Source: Cyclobacteriaceae bacterium (GTDB lineage Bacteria; Bacteroidota; Bacteroidia; Cytophagales; Cyclobacteriaceae). From it: a stretch of 64,000 nucleotides of DNA. The notes beneath the pieces are model-generated. The model saw only the letters and a list, made by a program, of their open reading frames with translations, did no database searches and was not told the DNA's origin. Below, piece after piece: positions 27,904 to 36,785 of the stretch; within the stretch, counting starts at the first letter, position 1; each line of letters opens with the position of its first letter. Location of the stretch: contig JAEUUI010000007.1 in the NCBI GenBank assembly GCA_016786585.1, forward strand, positions 186,001 to 250,000, in the 5' to 3' direction. The position numbers were made by a program, and so were the translations under genes.

Positions 27904-28248
27904 TCATAATCGGAGAACCCTGAATAAAGGAGACTTTAAAAAGAAAGGAACGGATAAATGATCGCTGAAATGGGAAGCGCATTTAATGCCGTGGAAATAG
28001 AATACAGAGAGATCTGTACATAAAAAATCGAAGGTAACGTTGTCGTCACGCCTCGTCTCTTCTTCTTCGAAATAGTAGCTTTCAACGCCGGCAGATTTTT
28101 CGGCTGGTGCCTGAACGTGATTTAAATCAGTACCCTTTTTAACTGAAGCTGAGCCCAAATCGGCCTGATAGGCACGTGCAAACACCTGGGTATACCCAAC
28201 CAGCAGCAGAATAAGCAGCGTTGCAGGATATTTAAACAGGGGTTTCAA
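27904..28248 (-). CDS. Small hypothetical secreted protein
   Basis: A 114-residue frame that opens with TTG at 28248; a TGA stands two codons upstream and no ATG is available. Residues 1-24 look like a signal peptide (KYPATLLILLLVG then FARA). The rest is a short acidic linker and a C-terminal hydrophobic/aromatic stretch. It precedes the efflux operon by 150 bases on the same strand. I recognise no family. The signal-like start supports a real gene, the TTG start weakens it. Confidence 0.45.
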   Translation of the reverse strand: MKPLFKYPATLLILLLVGYTQVFARAYQADLGSASVKKGTDLNHVQAPAEKSAGVESYYFEEEETRRDDNVTFDFLCTDLSVFYFHGIKCASHFSDHLSVPFFLKSPLFRVLRL

Positions 28249-28465
28249 AGCTCAATAAAGGGTTTAGAGTATGGCTGCGCATGCAAAAATAGGACAAACA
28301 CTTCATTTGCAAAAGCCTGCCGAACTCAGTAAACGTGTTCGCTTCAAAATTTGTTCAGAAATTATTCCAGCCATACAACTGTTCGGGCGCGCCTTGAAAA
28401 CGTGCGAATGCAGGAACTTTTTCGGAATCTTGCTCCTTTAACTTCCGCGTAAAATTCCCTCCTGA

Positions 28466-30223
28466 ATGAACATACTCCTCAATTATCTGAAAAACTATAA
28501 AGCCCTTGTTGCGCTGGCGCTGTTTTTAGCCGCTGTGAACCAGGTATTCTCCCTTCTCGATCCGCACATTACCGGCCGCATTGTCGACAATTTCATTGAG
28601 AAAAAGGATGTTTTAGATCGGCATGCCTTTACCATCGGTATTTTAACCCTCGTAGGCCTGGCCATCGGGGCAGCCATGGTTTCGCGGATAGCAAAAAACC
28701 TGCAGGATTACTTTACCAGCATTGTGGTCCAGAAGCTCGGAGCAAAGATGTATGCCGATGGCTTGAAGCACTCGCTGGAGTTGCCGTACCAGACTTTCGA
28801 AGATCAGCGCAGTGGTGAAACCCTTGGTATCCTGCAAAAAGTTAGAACCGATTCGGAAAAATTCATTACGTCTTTCATCAGTGTTTTGTTTGCCAGTCTG
28901 GTCGGGATGGTGTTTGTGGTGATCTATTCGTTAACCGTCAGCTATAAAGTTACGCTCGTGTACTTCGCGGCCGTGCCTATTATTGCGCTGACCAGCTGGT
29001 TGCTAAGCCGGAAAATAAAAACTGTTCAAAAAAGTATTGTTAAAGAAACTACGGCACTGGCTGGATCAACCACCGAATCACTTCGCAACATTGAGCTCGT
29101 GAAAAGCCTCGGGCTCGCCAACCAGGAGATCAACCGCCTGAATAACACAACGTATAAAATTTTAGGGTTGGAGTTGAAGAAAGTAAAGCATGTGCGCAGC
29201 ATGAGCTTCCTGCAGGGTACAACGGTAAACTTCGTCAGGAGCGTGATGGTGGTGATTTTACTGTTGTTGATTTTTGACAACGAACTTACACCCGGCCAGT
29301 ATTTCACATTCTTATTTTATTCGTTCTTCCTGTTTAACCCGGTTCAAGAATTGGGGAACGTGATTATCGCGTATCGCGAAGCAGAAGTTTCGTTGCTGAA
29401 CTTTAACAGGATCATTAATCTGCCGAAAGAAGCCAAGCCTGAGAATCCGGTTCAGGTCGGCCGGATCACCAACCTGAGTTTTGATCATGTAAGTTTCAAA
29501 CATCAATCAGCTCGTACCCATGCACTGAATGATATTTCATTTGCCACGAACAACGGTCAGACGATCGCGTTTGTCGGGCCATCCGGTTCCGGTAAAACCA
29601 CACTGGTAAAGCTTTTGGTTGGATTGTATGCCCCGAAAGAAGGTCGCGTACTCTATAATAATGTGTCCGGCACAGAGATTGATCTCAACGACCTGCGTAA
29701 CAAGATTGGATTTGTAACACAGGATACGCAGTTATTCTCAGGTACTATTCGCGAGAACTTACTTTTCGTTCGACCGAACGCCACCGATGAAGAATGCATG
29801 GAGGTATTGAAAAAAGCTGCATGCCAGTCGCTGCTTGATCGTGCCGACAAAGGCCTTGATACCGTAATCGGTGAAGGTGGTGTAAAAGTGTCGGGTGGGG
29901 AGAAGCAGCGCCTGTCGATTGCCCGTGCGCTGTTGCGTCAACCCGATATCCTGGTGTTCGATGAAGCAACGTCTTCACTGGATTCCATCACCGAAGAAGA
30001 AATTACCGAAACGATTCGTGAAGTGTCGGTAATCAGAGATCACATTACGATTCTGATTGCCCACCGGCTTTCAACCATTATGTATGCCGACAGAATATTT
30101 GTGCTCGAACGCGGAAACATCATCGAAGCCGGTCGCCACGAAGAGTTGCTGGCAGAAAAAGGTTTGTATTACGCCATGTGGCGTCAGCAGATTGGTGAGA
30201 AGCATGTAGCAGAAGCTGTTTAA
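28466..30223 (+). CDS. ABC exporter, fused permease and ATPase
   Basis: A 585-residue half-transporter: six membrane helices in the first 310 residues, then the nucleotide-binding domain with Walker A GPSGSGKTT at about 371-379, Q-loop TQDTQ, signature VSGGEKQRLS at about 474 and Walker B ILVFDEATSSLDS. It works as a homodimer or heterodimer and exports lipids, peptides or drugs (MsbA/LmrA type). A Crp/Fnr regulator gene follows after 18 bases and is probably in the same transcript. Confidence 0.93.
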   Translation: MNILLNYLKNYKALVALALFLAAVNQVFSLLDPHITGRIVDNFIEKKDVLDRHAFTIGILTLVGLAIGAAMVSRIAKNLQDYFTSIVVQKLGAKMYADGLKHSLELPYQTFEDQRSGETLGILQKVRTDSEKFITSFISVLFASLVGMVFVVIYSLTVSYKVTLVYFAAVPIIALTSWLLSRKIKTVQKSIVKETTALAGSTTESLRNIELVKSLGLANQEINRLNNTTYKILGLELKKVKHVRSMSFLQGTTVNFVRSVMVVILLLLIFDNELTPGQYFTFLFYSFFLFNPVQELGNVIIAYREAEVSLLNFNRIINLPKEAKPENPVQVGRITNLSFDHVSFKHQSARTHALNDISFATNNGQTIAFVGPSGSGKTTLVKLLVGLYAPKEGRVLYNNVSGTEIDLNDLRNKIGFVTQDTQLFSGTIRENLLFVRPNATDEECMEVLKKAACQSLLDRADKGLDTVIGEGGVKVSGGEKQRLSIARALLRQPDILVFDEATSSLDSITEEEITETIREVSVIRDHITILIAHRLSTIMYADRIFVLERGNIIEAGRHEELLAEKGLYYAMWRQQIGEKHVAEAV

Positions 30224-30241
30224 AATCTATCTTGCAGTAGC

Positions 30242-30805
30242 ATGCAAGCATTGTTTTCTCACATCCGTCAATATTGTGATTTCAGCCAGGAGGCGATTGA
30301 AAGTCTTGGATCTGTTCTCAAACCCGTTAAACTTGAAAAAGGCGAGTTTTTAACAACGGAGGGAAAAGTATGTAGCAGTGTTTACTTTGTTGAACAGGGT
30401 TGCCTGCGCGGTTACTACAACCTTGACGGTAAGGAAATTACGTATTGGTTCGCGTTTGAAAATAATTTTGTGACTTCTCTGCTAAGTTTTGTTACGCGTA
30501 ACCCGGGCATGGAGAATATTCAATTGCTCGAGGATTGCAAACTCTGGGAAATCTCGTACGATGATTTACATCGGCTGTATAAAAAGCACACAGATGTAAA
30601 TACGCTCGGTCGAATCATCAACGAGCGATACTATGTGATGCTCGAAGAAAGATTTGTAAGTAATCATTTTAAAGAGGCACGCGACCGGTACGAAAATCTG
30701 CTCGCTACCGCTCCGCACATTTTGCAGCGGGTTCCGTTGGGTCATGTTGCTTCTTATCTGGGTATGACCCAGGAAACCCTCAGCCGGATACGCAGCAAAT
30801 CCTGA
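30242..30805 (+). CDS. Crp/Fnr-family transcriptional regulator
   Basis: A 187-residue protein with an N-terminal cyclic-nucleotide-binding-type beta-roll (about 20-110, with GEFLTTEGKVCSSVYFVEQG) and a C-terminal helix-turn-helix (VASYLGMTQETLSRIR, about 167-182). The cNMP pocket motif is not conserved, so it probably senses something other than cAMP, as do many Bacteroidota members. A good Fnr-type palindrome lies 28 bases after its stop codon, in front of the YiaA-like gene, a likely target. Confidence 0.9.
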   Translation: MQALFSHIRQYCDFSQEAIESLGSVLKPVKLEKGEFLTTEGKVCSSVYFVEQGCLRGYYNLDGKEITYWFAFENNFVTSLLSFVTRNPGMENIQLLEDCKLWEISYDDLHRLYKKHTDVNTLGRIINERYYVMLEERFVSNHFKEARDRYENLLATAPHILQRVPLGHVASYLGMTQETLSRIRSKS

Positions 30806-30832
30806 TTTCAGCCCGAAATCGGATTTTCTATT

Positions 30833-30850
30833 TTTTGACTTATGTCAAAA
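30833..30850. promoter_or_regulatory. Fnr/Crp-type operator palindrome
   Basis: TTTTGAC-TTAT-GTCAAAA is a perfect inverted repeat with 7-base arms; its core TTGAC-N4-GTCAA closely resembles the Fnr box TTGAT-N4-ATCAA. Its centre (30841.5) lies about 43 bases before the start expected from the -7 box at 30871, the place where class II Crp/Fnr activators bind. The neighbouring regulator at 30242-30805 is the natural candidate to bind it. Confidence 0.6.
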
Positions 30851-30870
30851 GCGATGGTCAGCCGTCCCAA

Positions 30871-30878
30871 TACATTTG
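30871..30878 (+). promoter_or_regulatory. -7 promoter box of the YiaA-like gene
   Basis: TACATTTG fits the Bacteroidota -7 consensus TAnnTTTG exactly. No TTG is present at the usual 17-23 bases upstream, which fits a promoter that needs an activator at the palindrome at 30833-30850. It implies translation from the ATG at 30902, not the ATG at 30842. Confidence 0.45.
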
Positions 30879-30901
30879 GTCCCATAAAAATTTATAAAAC
30901 C

Positions 30902-31324
30902 ATGGAAAACAATGTGTATCAAAGGCCGTCAAACGCATTTATTACGGCCTCGTGGATTGCTCTTCTTTCGGGAATACTGGCATTCATCATTGGATTGTGG
31001 AACGCAGAAATGGAGTTAAACGAAAAGGGATATTATTTCACCGTGTTGATGTTCGGGCTTTTTGCCGCGGTCTCATTGCAAAAAGCTGTTCGGGATCAAC
31101 TGGAAGGAATTCCTGTAACAAACATTTATTATAGCCTGGCCTGGTTCTCGGTAGTACTGACAATCGTATTGCTTACCGTAGGTTTATGGAATGCGACTTT
31201 GTTACGGAGTGAAAAGGGTTTCTATGCGATGTCGTTTACGCAAAGCATTTTCGGAGCGATCGCAGTGCAGAAAAATACGCGCGATATGCAGCTCGCTGAA
31301 AAGTTGCAAAATCCCGGGAACTGA
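30902..31324 (+). CDS. YiaA/YiaB-family inner membrane protein
   Basis: About 140 residues with four membrane helices arranged as two copies of the YiaA/B two-helix unit: each has a [19 protein letters not shown]-like stretch followed by EKGYYF or EKGFYA and a Phe/Gly-rich helix ending in QK. Function is unknown. The upstream ATG at 30842 lies inside the Fnr-type palindrome, so the start at 30902 ([11 protein letters not shown]) is preferred. A terminator follows the gene. Confidence 0.85.
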   Translation: MENNVYQRPSNAFITASWIALLSGILAFIIGLWNAEMELNEKGYYFTVLMFGLFAAVSLQKAVRDQLEGIPVTNIYYSLAWFSVVLTIVLLTVGLWNATLLRSEKGFYAMSFTQSIFGAIAVQKNTRDMQLAEKLQNPGN

Positions 31325-31345
31325 CAATAGTTTAGAAATGATTGG

Positions 31346-31373
31346 AAAGGCGGACTTCTGTCTGCCTTTTTTG
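31346..31373 (+). terminator. Terminator after the YiaA-like gene
   Basis: AAGGCGGAC (31347-31355), loop TTCT, GTCTGCCTT (31360-31368) pair over nine bases with one G-T, followed by TTTTG. This is a clear plus-strand rho-independent terminator. Confidence 0.8.
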
Positions 31374-31459
31374 TTTCAGCCTTTGTTAACCATAATTAAC
31401 ATTCAGCACTAAACTTTTGGATCGCTTCTTGACTCTAAGAGTTACAAAACGAAAAGATT

Positions 31460-31906
31460 ATGAAAACAAGGTTGTTAGTGGTGGTTGCGATGACGATGAT
31501 CAGCACAGCCATATTTGCTCAGAAATCAAATGACGACTCCCGCAAAACAAAGAGCAGAGGTTACGATCGTATGAAACGCGAGCTTGCCTTATCGGATGAA
31601 CAATACGCTTCAGTTAAGGATATCGATTCAAAATATTCAAAGAAGCGGAACGATGAGCTCGCGAAGTTCGATAAAAGGCGGTTGGAAGAACGCGAAACGA
31701 TGCGCAGTCTTCAACTGGAACGTCAGCGTGAAATGAGAAAGGTGTTTACACCTGAACAGAATAAAAAATGGGATGACCTTCGTGCAAGCCATAAGAATGA
31801 TCACCGGTTTCATGAAGGAAGACATCGCCATGATTCCAGACATGGAAAATTCCGCAAGGGAGATCATCGGAAGAGAAACGCTGAAAGAAGAGCGCATAAA
31901 GGCTAG
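31460..31906 (+). CDS. Secreted helical protein, Spy/CpxP-like, with basic His-rich tail
   Basis: A 148-residue protein with a signal peptide (about 1-20, cut after FAQ). Residues about 35-105 are charged helices with LSDEQYASV and FTPEQNKKWDDL, matching the paired LTxxQ-like motifs of Spy/CpxP-type periplasmic proteins. The last 40 residues are rich in His, Arg and Lys and could bind metal or nucleic acid. It is probably a periplasmic chaperone or metal-stress protein; this is inferred from the repeats only. It has its own terminator. Confidence 0.65.
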   Translation: MKTRLLVVVAMTMISTAIFAQKSNDDSRKTKSRGYDRMKRELALSDEQYASVKDIDSKYSKKRNDELAKFDKRRLEERETMRSLQLERQREMRKVFTPEQNKKWDDLRASHKNDHRFHEGRHRHDSRHGKFRKGDHRKRNAERRAHKG

Positions 31907-31930
31907 GGTTGAACAGGTTTAGGTTGGTAA

Positions 31931-31959
31931 GCGCCACTCGAAAGAGTGGCGTTTTTTTT
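31931..31959 (+). terminator. Rho-independent terminator
   Basis: CGCCACTC-GAAA-GAGTGGCG (31932-31951) is a perfect eight-pair stem with a stable GAAA loop, followed by eight T. It ends the transcript of the 31460-31906 gene. Confidence 0.9.
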
Positions 31960-32057
31960 ACAAAGCCGGTAGCATGTCCACATCATCCGGATGGAAATCC
32001 TGTTTTCATTGAAAAAAAGCGATAGGAAAGTGGTCCCCGGATTGGTACTGATAAGTC

Positions 32058-32219
32058 ATGGCAAAGAAAAAATCAAAAGCCATGGGCAGCGCAAAAAATT
32101 CGCTGGTAAAAAATATCAACGCCCGGAAGAAATCAGGCACATCCAGACCAAAGAACAAATCTACCGTCTCAAAAAAGGCATACAAAAAGCTGAAGAATAG
32201 GTGGGGTCGGAAAAAATAG
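32058..32219 (+). CDS. Small basic protein of 53 residues
   Basis: An ATG at 32058 opens a 53-codon frame ending TAG at 32217-32219. The product is very Lys/Ser-rich and contains NARKKSGTSRPKNKSTVS (about 21-38), a phrase that recurs in small conserved basic proteins of Bacteroidota and Proteobacteria with unknown, perhaps nucleic-acid-linked, function. A longer frame on the same strand (from 31991) overlaps it in another register, but it has no family-like sequence and I read it as a shadow. Confidence 0.6.
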   Translation: MAKKKSKAMGSAKNSLVKNINARKKSGTSRPKNKSTVSKKAYKKLKNRWGRKK

Positions 32220-32295
32220 ATTGGTTGCAGGCCGAACGAATGTGTGGAAAAGCGTGACAACTTGCATCTGACTGGTACAGCTAAGCCCACATACT

Positions 32296-32628
32296 ATGAG
32301 ATTCTTTATTATCATCATGTTCTGCGGAGCCCTGGTGCTAACCGCATGTAAGTCGTCAAATCAAACCGTAACGTCTTCTGAAAACACGCAGTCATCCGAA
32401 GATTCTGTTTCGGAACGCGATGGCACATCCTACGAAAAGGCGATCATCGCCAAAAGTATTCCCGATGAATATAACTGGCTGAAAAAGAATTATCCCGGAT
32501 GCCAGTTCATGCAACAGTCGCTACGGCATTACAAAAATGTCCCGTATGATGTACTTACCGTAAAGTTGCCGGACGGAACAAAGAAAGATTTCTACTTCGA
32601 CATCAGCAGCTTTTTTGGCAAGTATTGA
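32296..32628 (+). CDS. Small lipoprotein, unknown function
   Basis: A 110-residue protein with a lipoprotein signal ending at Cys18 (LVLTAC), a Ser/Thr/Glu-rich linker (about 20-45) and a compact C-terminal domain of about 65 residues with SIPDEYNWLKKNYPGCQF and KDFYFDISSFFGK. No family recognised. It probably sits in the outer membrane facing the periplasm. It ends 29 bases from the convergent permease gene. Confidence 0.7.
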   Translation: MRFFIIIMFCGALVLTACKSSNQTVTSSENTQSSEDSVSERDGTSYEKAIIAKSIPDEYNWLKKNYPGCQFMQQSLRHYKNVPYDVLTVKLPDGTKKDFYFDISSFFGKY

Positions 32629-32657
32629 TTCCGTAGTTCCGTACCTGTTTACGCGAC

Positions 32658-35168
32658 TCACTCATGCCGCAACGATTCAACCGGATTGGTACGTGCTGCC
32701 CGCCAGGTTTCGAAACCCACAGTTAATAATGTTACGATTGCAATTGCCAATAAACAGACCACAAACACCCAGACCGACAGCGGGGTCTGATATGCAAATC
32801 GCTCAAGCCATTTTGTTGTGAGCAGATAGGTGACCGGGATGGACACCAAAGATGCGATCAGTAATAATTTTCCAAATACGGCAAGCAATAGTTTAACAAT
32901 CTGGCCGCTGCTGCTGCCAAGCGCTTTACGAATGCCGATCTCACGCGTGCGTTGTTGTGCCATAAACGATGCAAGACCGTACAGCCCGATGCATGTAATC
33001 AACATCGCGAGAATTGAAAACTTCTCCGTGAGCCCCGCAATTCGCGTCTCTTGTTCGTACATCCGTCCGAACTCGTCATCCAGAAACCAATAATCAAATC
33101 CGAATTGTGGGAACACCTGTTTCCAGGTTTTTTCCATCGCCTGAATTTTTTCACCAATGTTCTTCGCATTCACACGCACGTGAATGATACGGTCGTCAAA
33201 GTGTGGTTTTCCGGCAATCCCCAGCGATTCAATTTTGTGATTCATGGAGCGGAACGGAAAATCCTCTACGACCCCGATAACTTTTCCGTATCGAGGTTTG
33301 TAAAGGTCGGACGTTGTATCGCGCGGATCAAGATAGTAGTAACTGTTTGCCGGGCGCATCACGGCCAGCCCGAGCGCTTCAGCGGGTGTCAGCTTCAGTG
33401 TTTTAACAGCCGTTTCATTTAAAATCACGGCAGTGGAGTCAGTAACATTTTGCGGATCGAAGCTGCGACCCGCAAGGAATTTCAATCCGAATGTTTTTGG
33501 GAAATCATAGTCACCATTTAATTGAAACCATTCGAATGGCTCTTCTTGCACATCGGGAAATGAAAACCGCATATTAATCGGGCCGAAATGATCCATGCGC
33601 GGCAAATGGTTGGCAAGTGTTACGGATTCAATCTGCGGATCCTGCAGCAACATTTGTTTGTACACATTGTATTGCGAGTCGGTTGTTTTTCCGCCAAATC
33701 CTCCAAAGCGCACCGAGACAATTTGTTCGCCCGCCTCATTTAATTTTGAATTGCGCATCAGATCCATCTGGCGAACCAGCACAACACTTCCGATCAATAA
33801 GATCAACGCAACCGTAAACTGTAAGCCAATTAAAAATTGACGGAATACATTCGATCCTTTGCGGAACGCAAACTTCCCCTTTAGCACGGAAGCAGGCTGA
33901 AAGCCCGAGATGAAAATTGCCGGGTAGCTTCCTCCCAATAGTGTTACAAACAGCACTACCGCCAGTAAAATGGCAAGCATGCCCGGTTGGAACAGGTGCC
34001 CGACAACAAATGTTTTGTGCGCCAGTGTGTTGAACTGCGGCAGGAGCAACATCACCATTAATAATGCTATGACAACAGCCATCATTACCAGCAGGAAGGA
34101 TTCCAGCATGAACTGCGTAAACAGTTGCATGCGTTCGCTCCCGAATGTTTTTCGCAAACCAATTTCCTTCGCGCGTGTTGCCGACTTGGCTACTGCCAAG
34201 TTGATATAGTTAACGCATGCCACTACAAGAATTAAAATTGCAATGCTGATGAAAACGTACATGTAATTTTTATCGGTCGATTTATGCGAGACCGACCAGT
34301 CCATCTCTTTGTCGAAGTGCACATCGGTGATCTTGCGGATCATCGGCTTGAACTTGATATCAAGCTTAAGCTGCGCGATGGCTGCGTTTGCCCGTTTCTG
34401 CAAATCATCAACAATAACGGGTATTAATTTTTCATCCGTGCAAACGAAGTAACTCTGTGTCCAGAACAGATCATTTTCCGTACCCATGCTGGTGTTGATA
34501 CGCTTTTCAAAATTTTCGTTAAAAGGCTTGAGTGTAAAAATATTTCCGATGTATTGCGGTTGAATATGCGAGTTGGATGGAAAGTCGCGATAAACACCTT
34601 TGATCACCATGTCAACCTTTTGATTGTTTGTAACCCATTGATGCGAAAGTGTAATGTGTTTATCCAGTGCATCTCCGTTGGAAAATAATTTTTGTGCCGC
34701 TGCTTCTGAAATGATAATGCTGTTCGGTTCGTTAAGCGCGGTAGTGGCATCGCCACTGATAAAATCAAGAGCAAGCATGTCGCGCATACCTGGCTCCGCC
34801 CAGATGATTGACTCGGTCAGAATGATTTTGTCAGCTGCTTCATCGTGAATGCTGGTTGGCATCCCGTATTGGATGTAGCTCGCAGCATGCGTTACCTGTG
34901 GATAATTTTCTTTCAGGTAGTTATCCCATCCCGCAGGAACTTCCGGGAACTTGTTGATTTGTCCGTTCTCATCCTTGAGCCAATATCCCATTCGATACGT
35001 TTGCGCAGCATGCGGATGGATGGTGTCGAATGTGAGTTCATCGCGAACGTACAATAAGATGAAGATGGCAGCGGCCAATCCGACAGACAGTCCAACTGTG
35101 TTCACGATGGCATAACCGCGCTGTTTCAGGATATTACGAATGGCGAGCAGCAGATAGTTTGAGAACAT
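32658..35168 (-). CDS. FtsX/MacB-type ABC transporter permease
   Basis: An 836-residue protein with the double layout common in Bacteroidota: membrane helix, large MacB-like periplasmic domain, three-helix FtsX block, then a second copy of both (helices near 285-310, 340-370, 395-420, 440-465, and at the C-terminus about 690-830). AKEIGLRKTFGSERMQL and TREIGIRKALGSSSGQI are the two FtsX signature loops. The ATPase partner is not in the window. Such permeases move lipoproteins, peptides or signals rather than classical substrates. A second one (37637-40063) lies nearby on the other strand. Confidence 0.9.
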   Translation of the reverse strand: MFSNYLLLAIRNILKQRGYAIVNTVGLSVGLAAAIFILLYVRDELTFDTIHPHAAQTYRMGYWLKDENGQINKFPEVPAGWDNYLKENYPQVTHAASYIQYGMPTSIHDEAADKIILTESIIWAEPGMRDMLALDFISGDATTALNEPNSIIISEAAAQKLFSNGDALDKHITLSHQWVTNNQKVDMVIKGVYRDFPSNSHIQPQYIGNIFTLKPFNENFEKRINTSMGTENDLFWTQSYFVCTDEKLIPVIVDDLQKRANAAIAQLKLDIKFKPMIRKITDVHFDKEMDWSVSHKSTDKNYMYVFISIAILILVVACVNYINLAVAKSATRAKEIGLRKTFGSERMQLFTQFMLESFLLVMMAVVIALLMVMLLLPQFNTLAHKTFVVGHLFQPGMLAILLAVVLFVTLLGGSYPAIFISGFQPASVLKGKFAFRKGSNVFRQFLIGLQFTVALILLIGSVVLVRQMDLMRNSKLNEAGEQIVSVRFGGFGGKTTDSQYNVYKQMLLQDPQIESVTLANHLPRMDHFGPINMRFSFPDVQEEPFEWFQLNGDYDFPKTFGLKFLAGRSFDPQNVTDSTAVILNETAVKTLKLTPAEALGLAVMRPANSYYYLDPRDTTSDLYKPRYGKVIGVVEDFPFRSMNHKIESLGIAGKPHFDDRIIHVRVNAKNIGEKIQAMEKTWKQVFPQFGFDYWFLDDEFGRMYEQETRIAGLTEKFSILAMLITCIGLYGLASFMAQQRTREIGIRKALGSSSGQIVKLLLAVFGKLLLIASLVSIPVTYLLTTKWLERFAYQTPLSVWVFVVCLLAIAIVTLLTVGFETWRAARTNPVESLRHE

Positions 35169-35335
35169 GGGAAGTGGGGTTAAGGTCCGAGGTTCCGATA
35201 AAAACTAGTGCAATAAAGTTCAAACGAAGTGTGCCGGGGTTTGGATATTAAAACTGCAAAATTTCGCAGCATAATCCCAGCCTTGAATGTTACCGCGCAA
35301 AACATGACATTTATGCTTTTTAACCACTACGTAAT

Positions 35336-36340
35336 ATGCTTTCCATTGACCAGGCGGTGGCCGAAAACCTTATTTTCCATCGTGTTAGCACAGACGAAGC
35401 TAACATGCAGTTGAATACGGAAGAAACGGACGTCAGCAACGAAGAAGAAAATACCCTGATCAGGGCGATATTTTTAAAGCCTTTTTTATCAGCGGGAGCA
35501 ACCTGGGAATTCAAAGATACAGAGTCGAATGCGTTATTTTCAATAGCCAAAGAATTGCATGCCGATGGAAATTTTGTGATCGGCTCCGTTAACATCGCTA
35601 AACATCTAAAGGCAACCTCAACGCATCCGAATATTAAAGATGGCGATGTGTTTGTGATCAAGTTCGCGGATGTGATTTACAACGGAAATTTGTGCCAAGC
35701 GATCGGTATTTATAAAGTAGAGAACAAGGAGGTATTTATTGAGAGTAGTCTTCGTGGTGGAAAAGGTGAGTTGAAATTTCGCAGAGGTATTAGTGGGCGC
35801 AAGCATGATAAGGCCTGCTTGATCCTTTTTACCAATGAGCCGTATACGGTGTTCAGCATTGATCATGCTCCGGTAGATGCGGAGTACTGGAAGAATGATT
35901 TTTTGAACGTTCAGCTCAAACAGGACCCGCTTAACAATACAAGCCGGCTGATGTCGCTAACCAAATCGTTCATCACCGATTCGTTACCGGAACAATTTGA
36001 AATTGAGAAAGCTGATCAGATTGATTTATTGAACCGGTCTGTTAAATATTTCAAGAATCGAGACTCTTTTACCATGCAGGAGTTTGAAGACGAGGTGCTG
36101 CAGGATAAGCAGGTAATTGACGCGTTTCAGTCTTATGATAAGGGCGGATTGTTTGAAGTAAATCGTGAGTTTGATATCTCGCAACAGGCCGTAAAACGTC
36201 AGGCCAGAATATTTAAGTCTGTTTTGAAATTAGATAAGAACTTTCACGTTTACATTCACGGAAACCGGGAATTGATTGAACGCGGAGTGGATGAGAACGG
36301 CCGAAAGTACTATAAACTCTACTTCCAGGAAGAATCCTGA
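35336..36340 (+). CDS. Nucleoid-associated protein (NdpA/YejK family)
   Basis: A 334-residue cytoplasmic protein of the 37-kDa nucleoid-associated family. Conserved blocks include the N-terminal NLIFHRVS, a central SSLRGGKGELKFRRG-like stretch and SLTKSFITDSLPEQF in the C-terminal half. These proteins bind the chromosome, but their exact job is unclear. The next gene follows after ten bases. Confidence 0.8.
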   Translation: MLSIDQAVAENLIFHRVSTDEANMQLNTEETDVSNEEENTLIRAIFLKPFLSAGATWEFKDTESNALFSIAKELHADGNFVIGSVNIAKHLKATSTHPNIKDGDVFVIKFADVIYNGNLCQAIGIYKVENKEVFIESSLRGGKGELKFRRGISGRKHDKACLILFTNEPYTVFSIDHAPVDAEYWKNDFLNVQLKQDPLNNTSRLMSLTKSFITDSLPEQFEIEKADQIDLLNRSVKYFKNRDSFTMQEFEDEVLQDKQVIDAFQSYDKGGLFEVNREFDISQQAVKRQARIFKSVLKLDKNFHVYIHGNRELIERGVDENGRKYYKLYFQEES

Positions 36341-36349
36341 TCATTATAA

Positions 36350-36778
36350 ATGAAGTATATCTTCTTCTTATGTCTGTTGTTGCTGTCCGGCTCTGTATTT
36401 GCGGATGTCGTGAACGATACTATTCCCTACTGGCATGTAAGCTACGGGAGTAACGTCATCGTTCGTGGAAATATTAATTCGCCAACACCTAAAGATTACG
36501 AGCTTATCGTTAAGCCGGATGCTGTAAAGGATTTGGTCATCTCCTTTATTTATGATTCCGGTCAACCCGAATCAAGCTCCCTGATTGTAAAAGAAAAGAA
36601 TGATGTGCTAAGAAAACTTGAATCCGATCCGGTAATGGGTGCATATTTTCGTGTTCCCGTCAAAGAGTTGATCGGTACGCATCAGTCGAACGTCCGTTAC
36701 GTGCTCGATTTTTATTATACGGATGACCGCGGGCAAAAGGATCGTAAGCTTGCAACCATTATCTTTAGTTTTAAATAA
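36350..36778 (+). CDS. Hypothetical secreted protein
   Basis: A 142-residue protein with a signal peptide (about 1-18, FFLCLLLLSGSVFA). The mature part has alternating hydrophobic strands and looks like one beta-sandwich domain (IPYWHVSYGSNVIVRG near the start, RYVLDFYYTDDRGQK near the end). No family recognised. It lies ten bases after the nucleoid-associated protein gene and seven before the DUF1080 gene, so the three probably form a transcript. Confidence 0.7.
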   Translation: MKYIFFLCLLLLSGSVFADVVNDTIPYWHVSYGSNVIVRGNINSPTPKDYELIVKPDAVKDLVISFIYDSGQPESSSLIVKEKNDVLRKLESDPVMGAYFRVPVKELIGTHQSNVRYVLDFYYTDDRGQKDRKLATIIFSFK

Positions 36779-36785
36779 CCTGTCT

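Noticed and set aside
30842-30901. Upstream ATG for the YiaA-like gene
   Set aside because: It lies inside the Fnr-type palindrome and before the predicted transcript start; family-like sequence begins after 30902.
31991-32200. A 69-codon frame overlapping the small basic protein
   Set aside because: No family-like sequence; the overlapping 53-codon frame at 32058 has the conserved basic phrase and is preferred.
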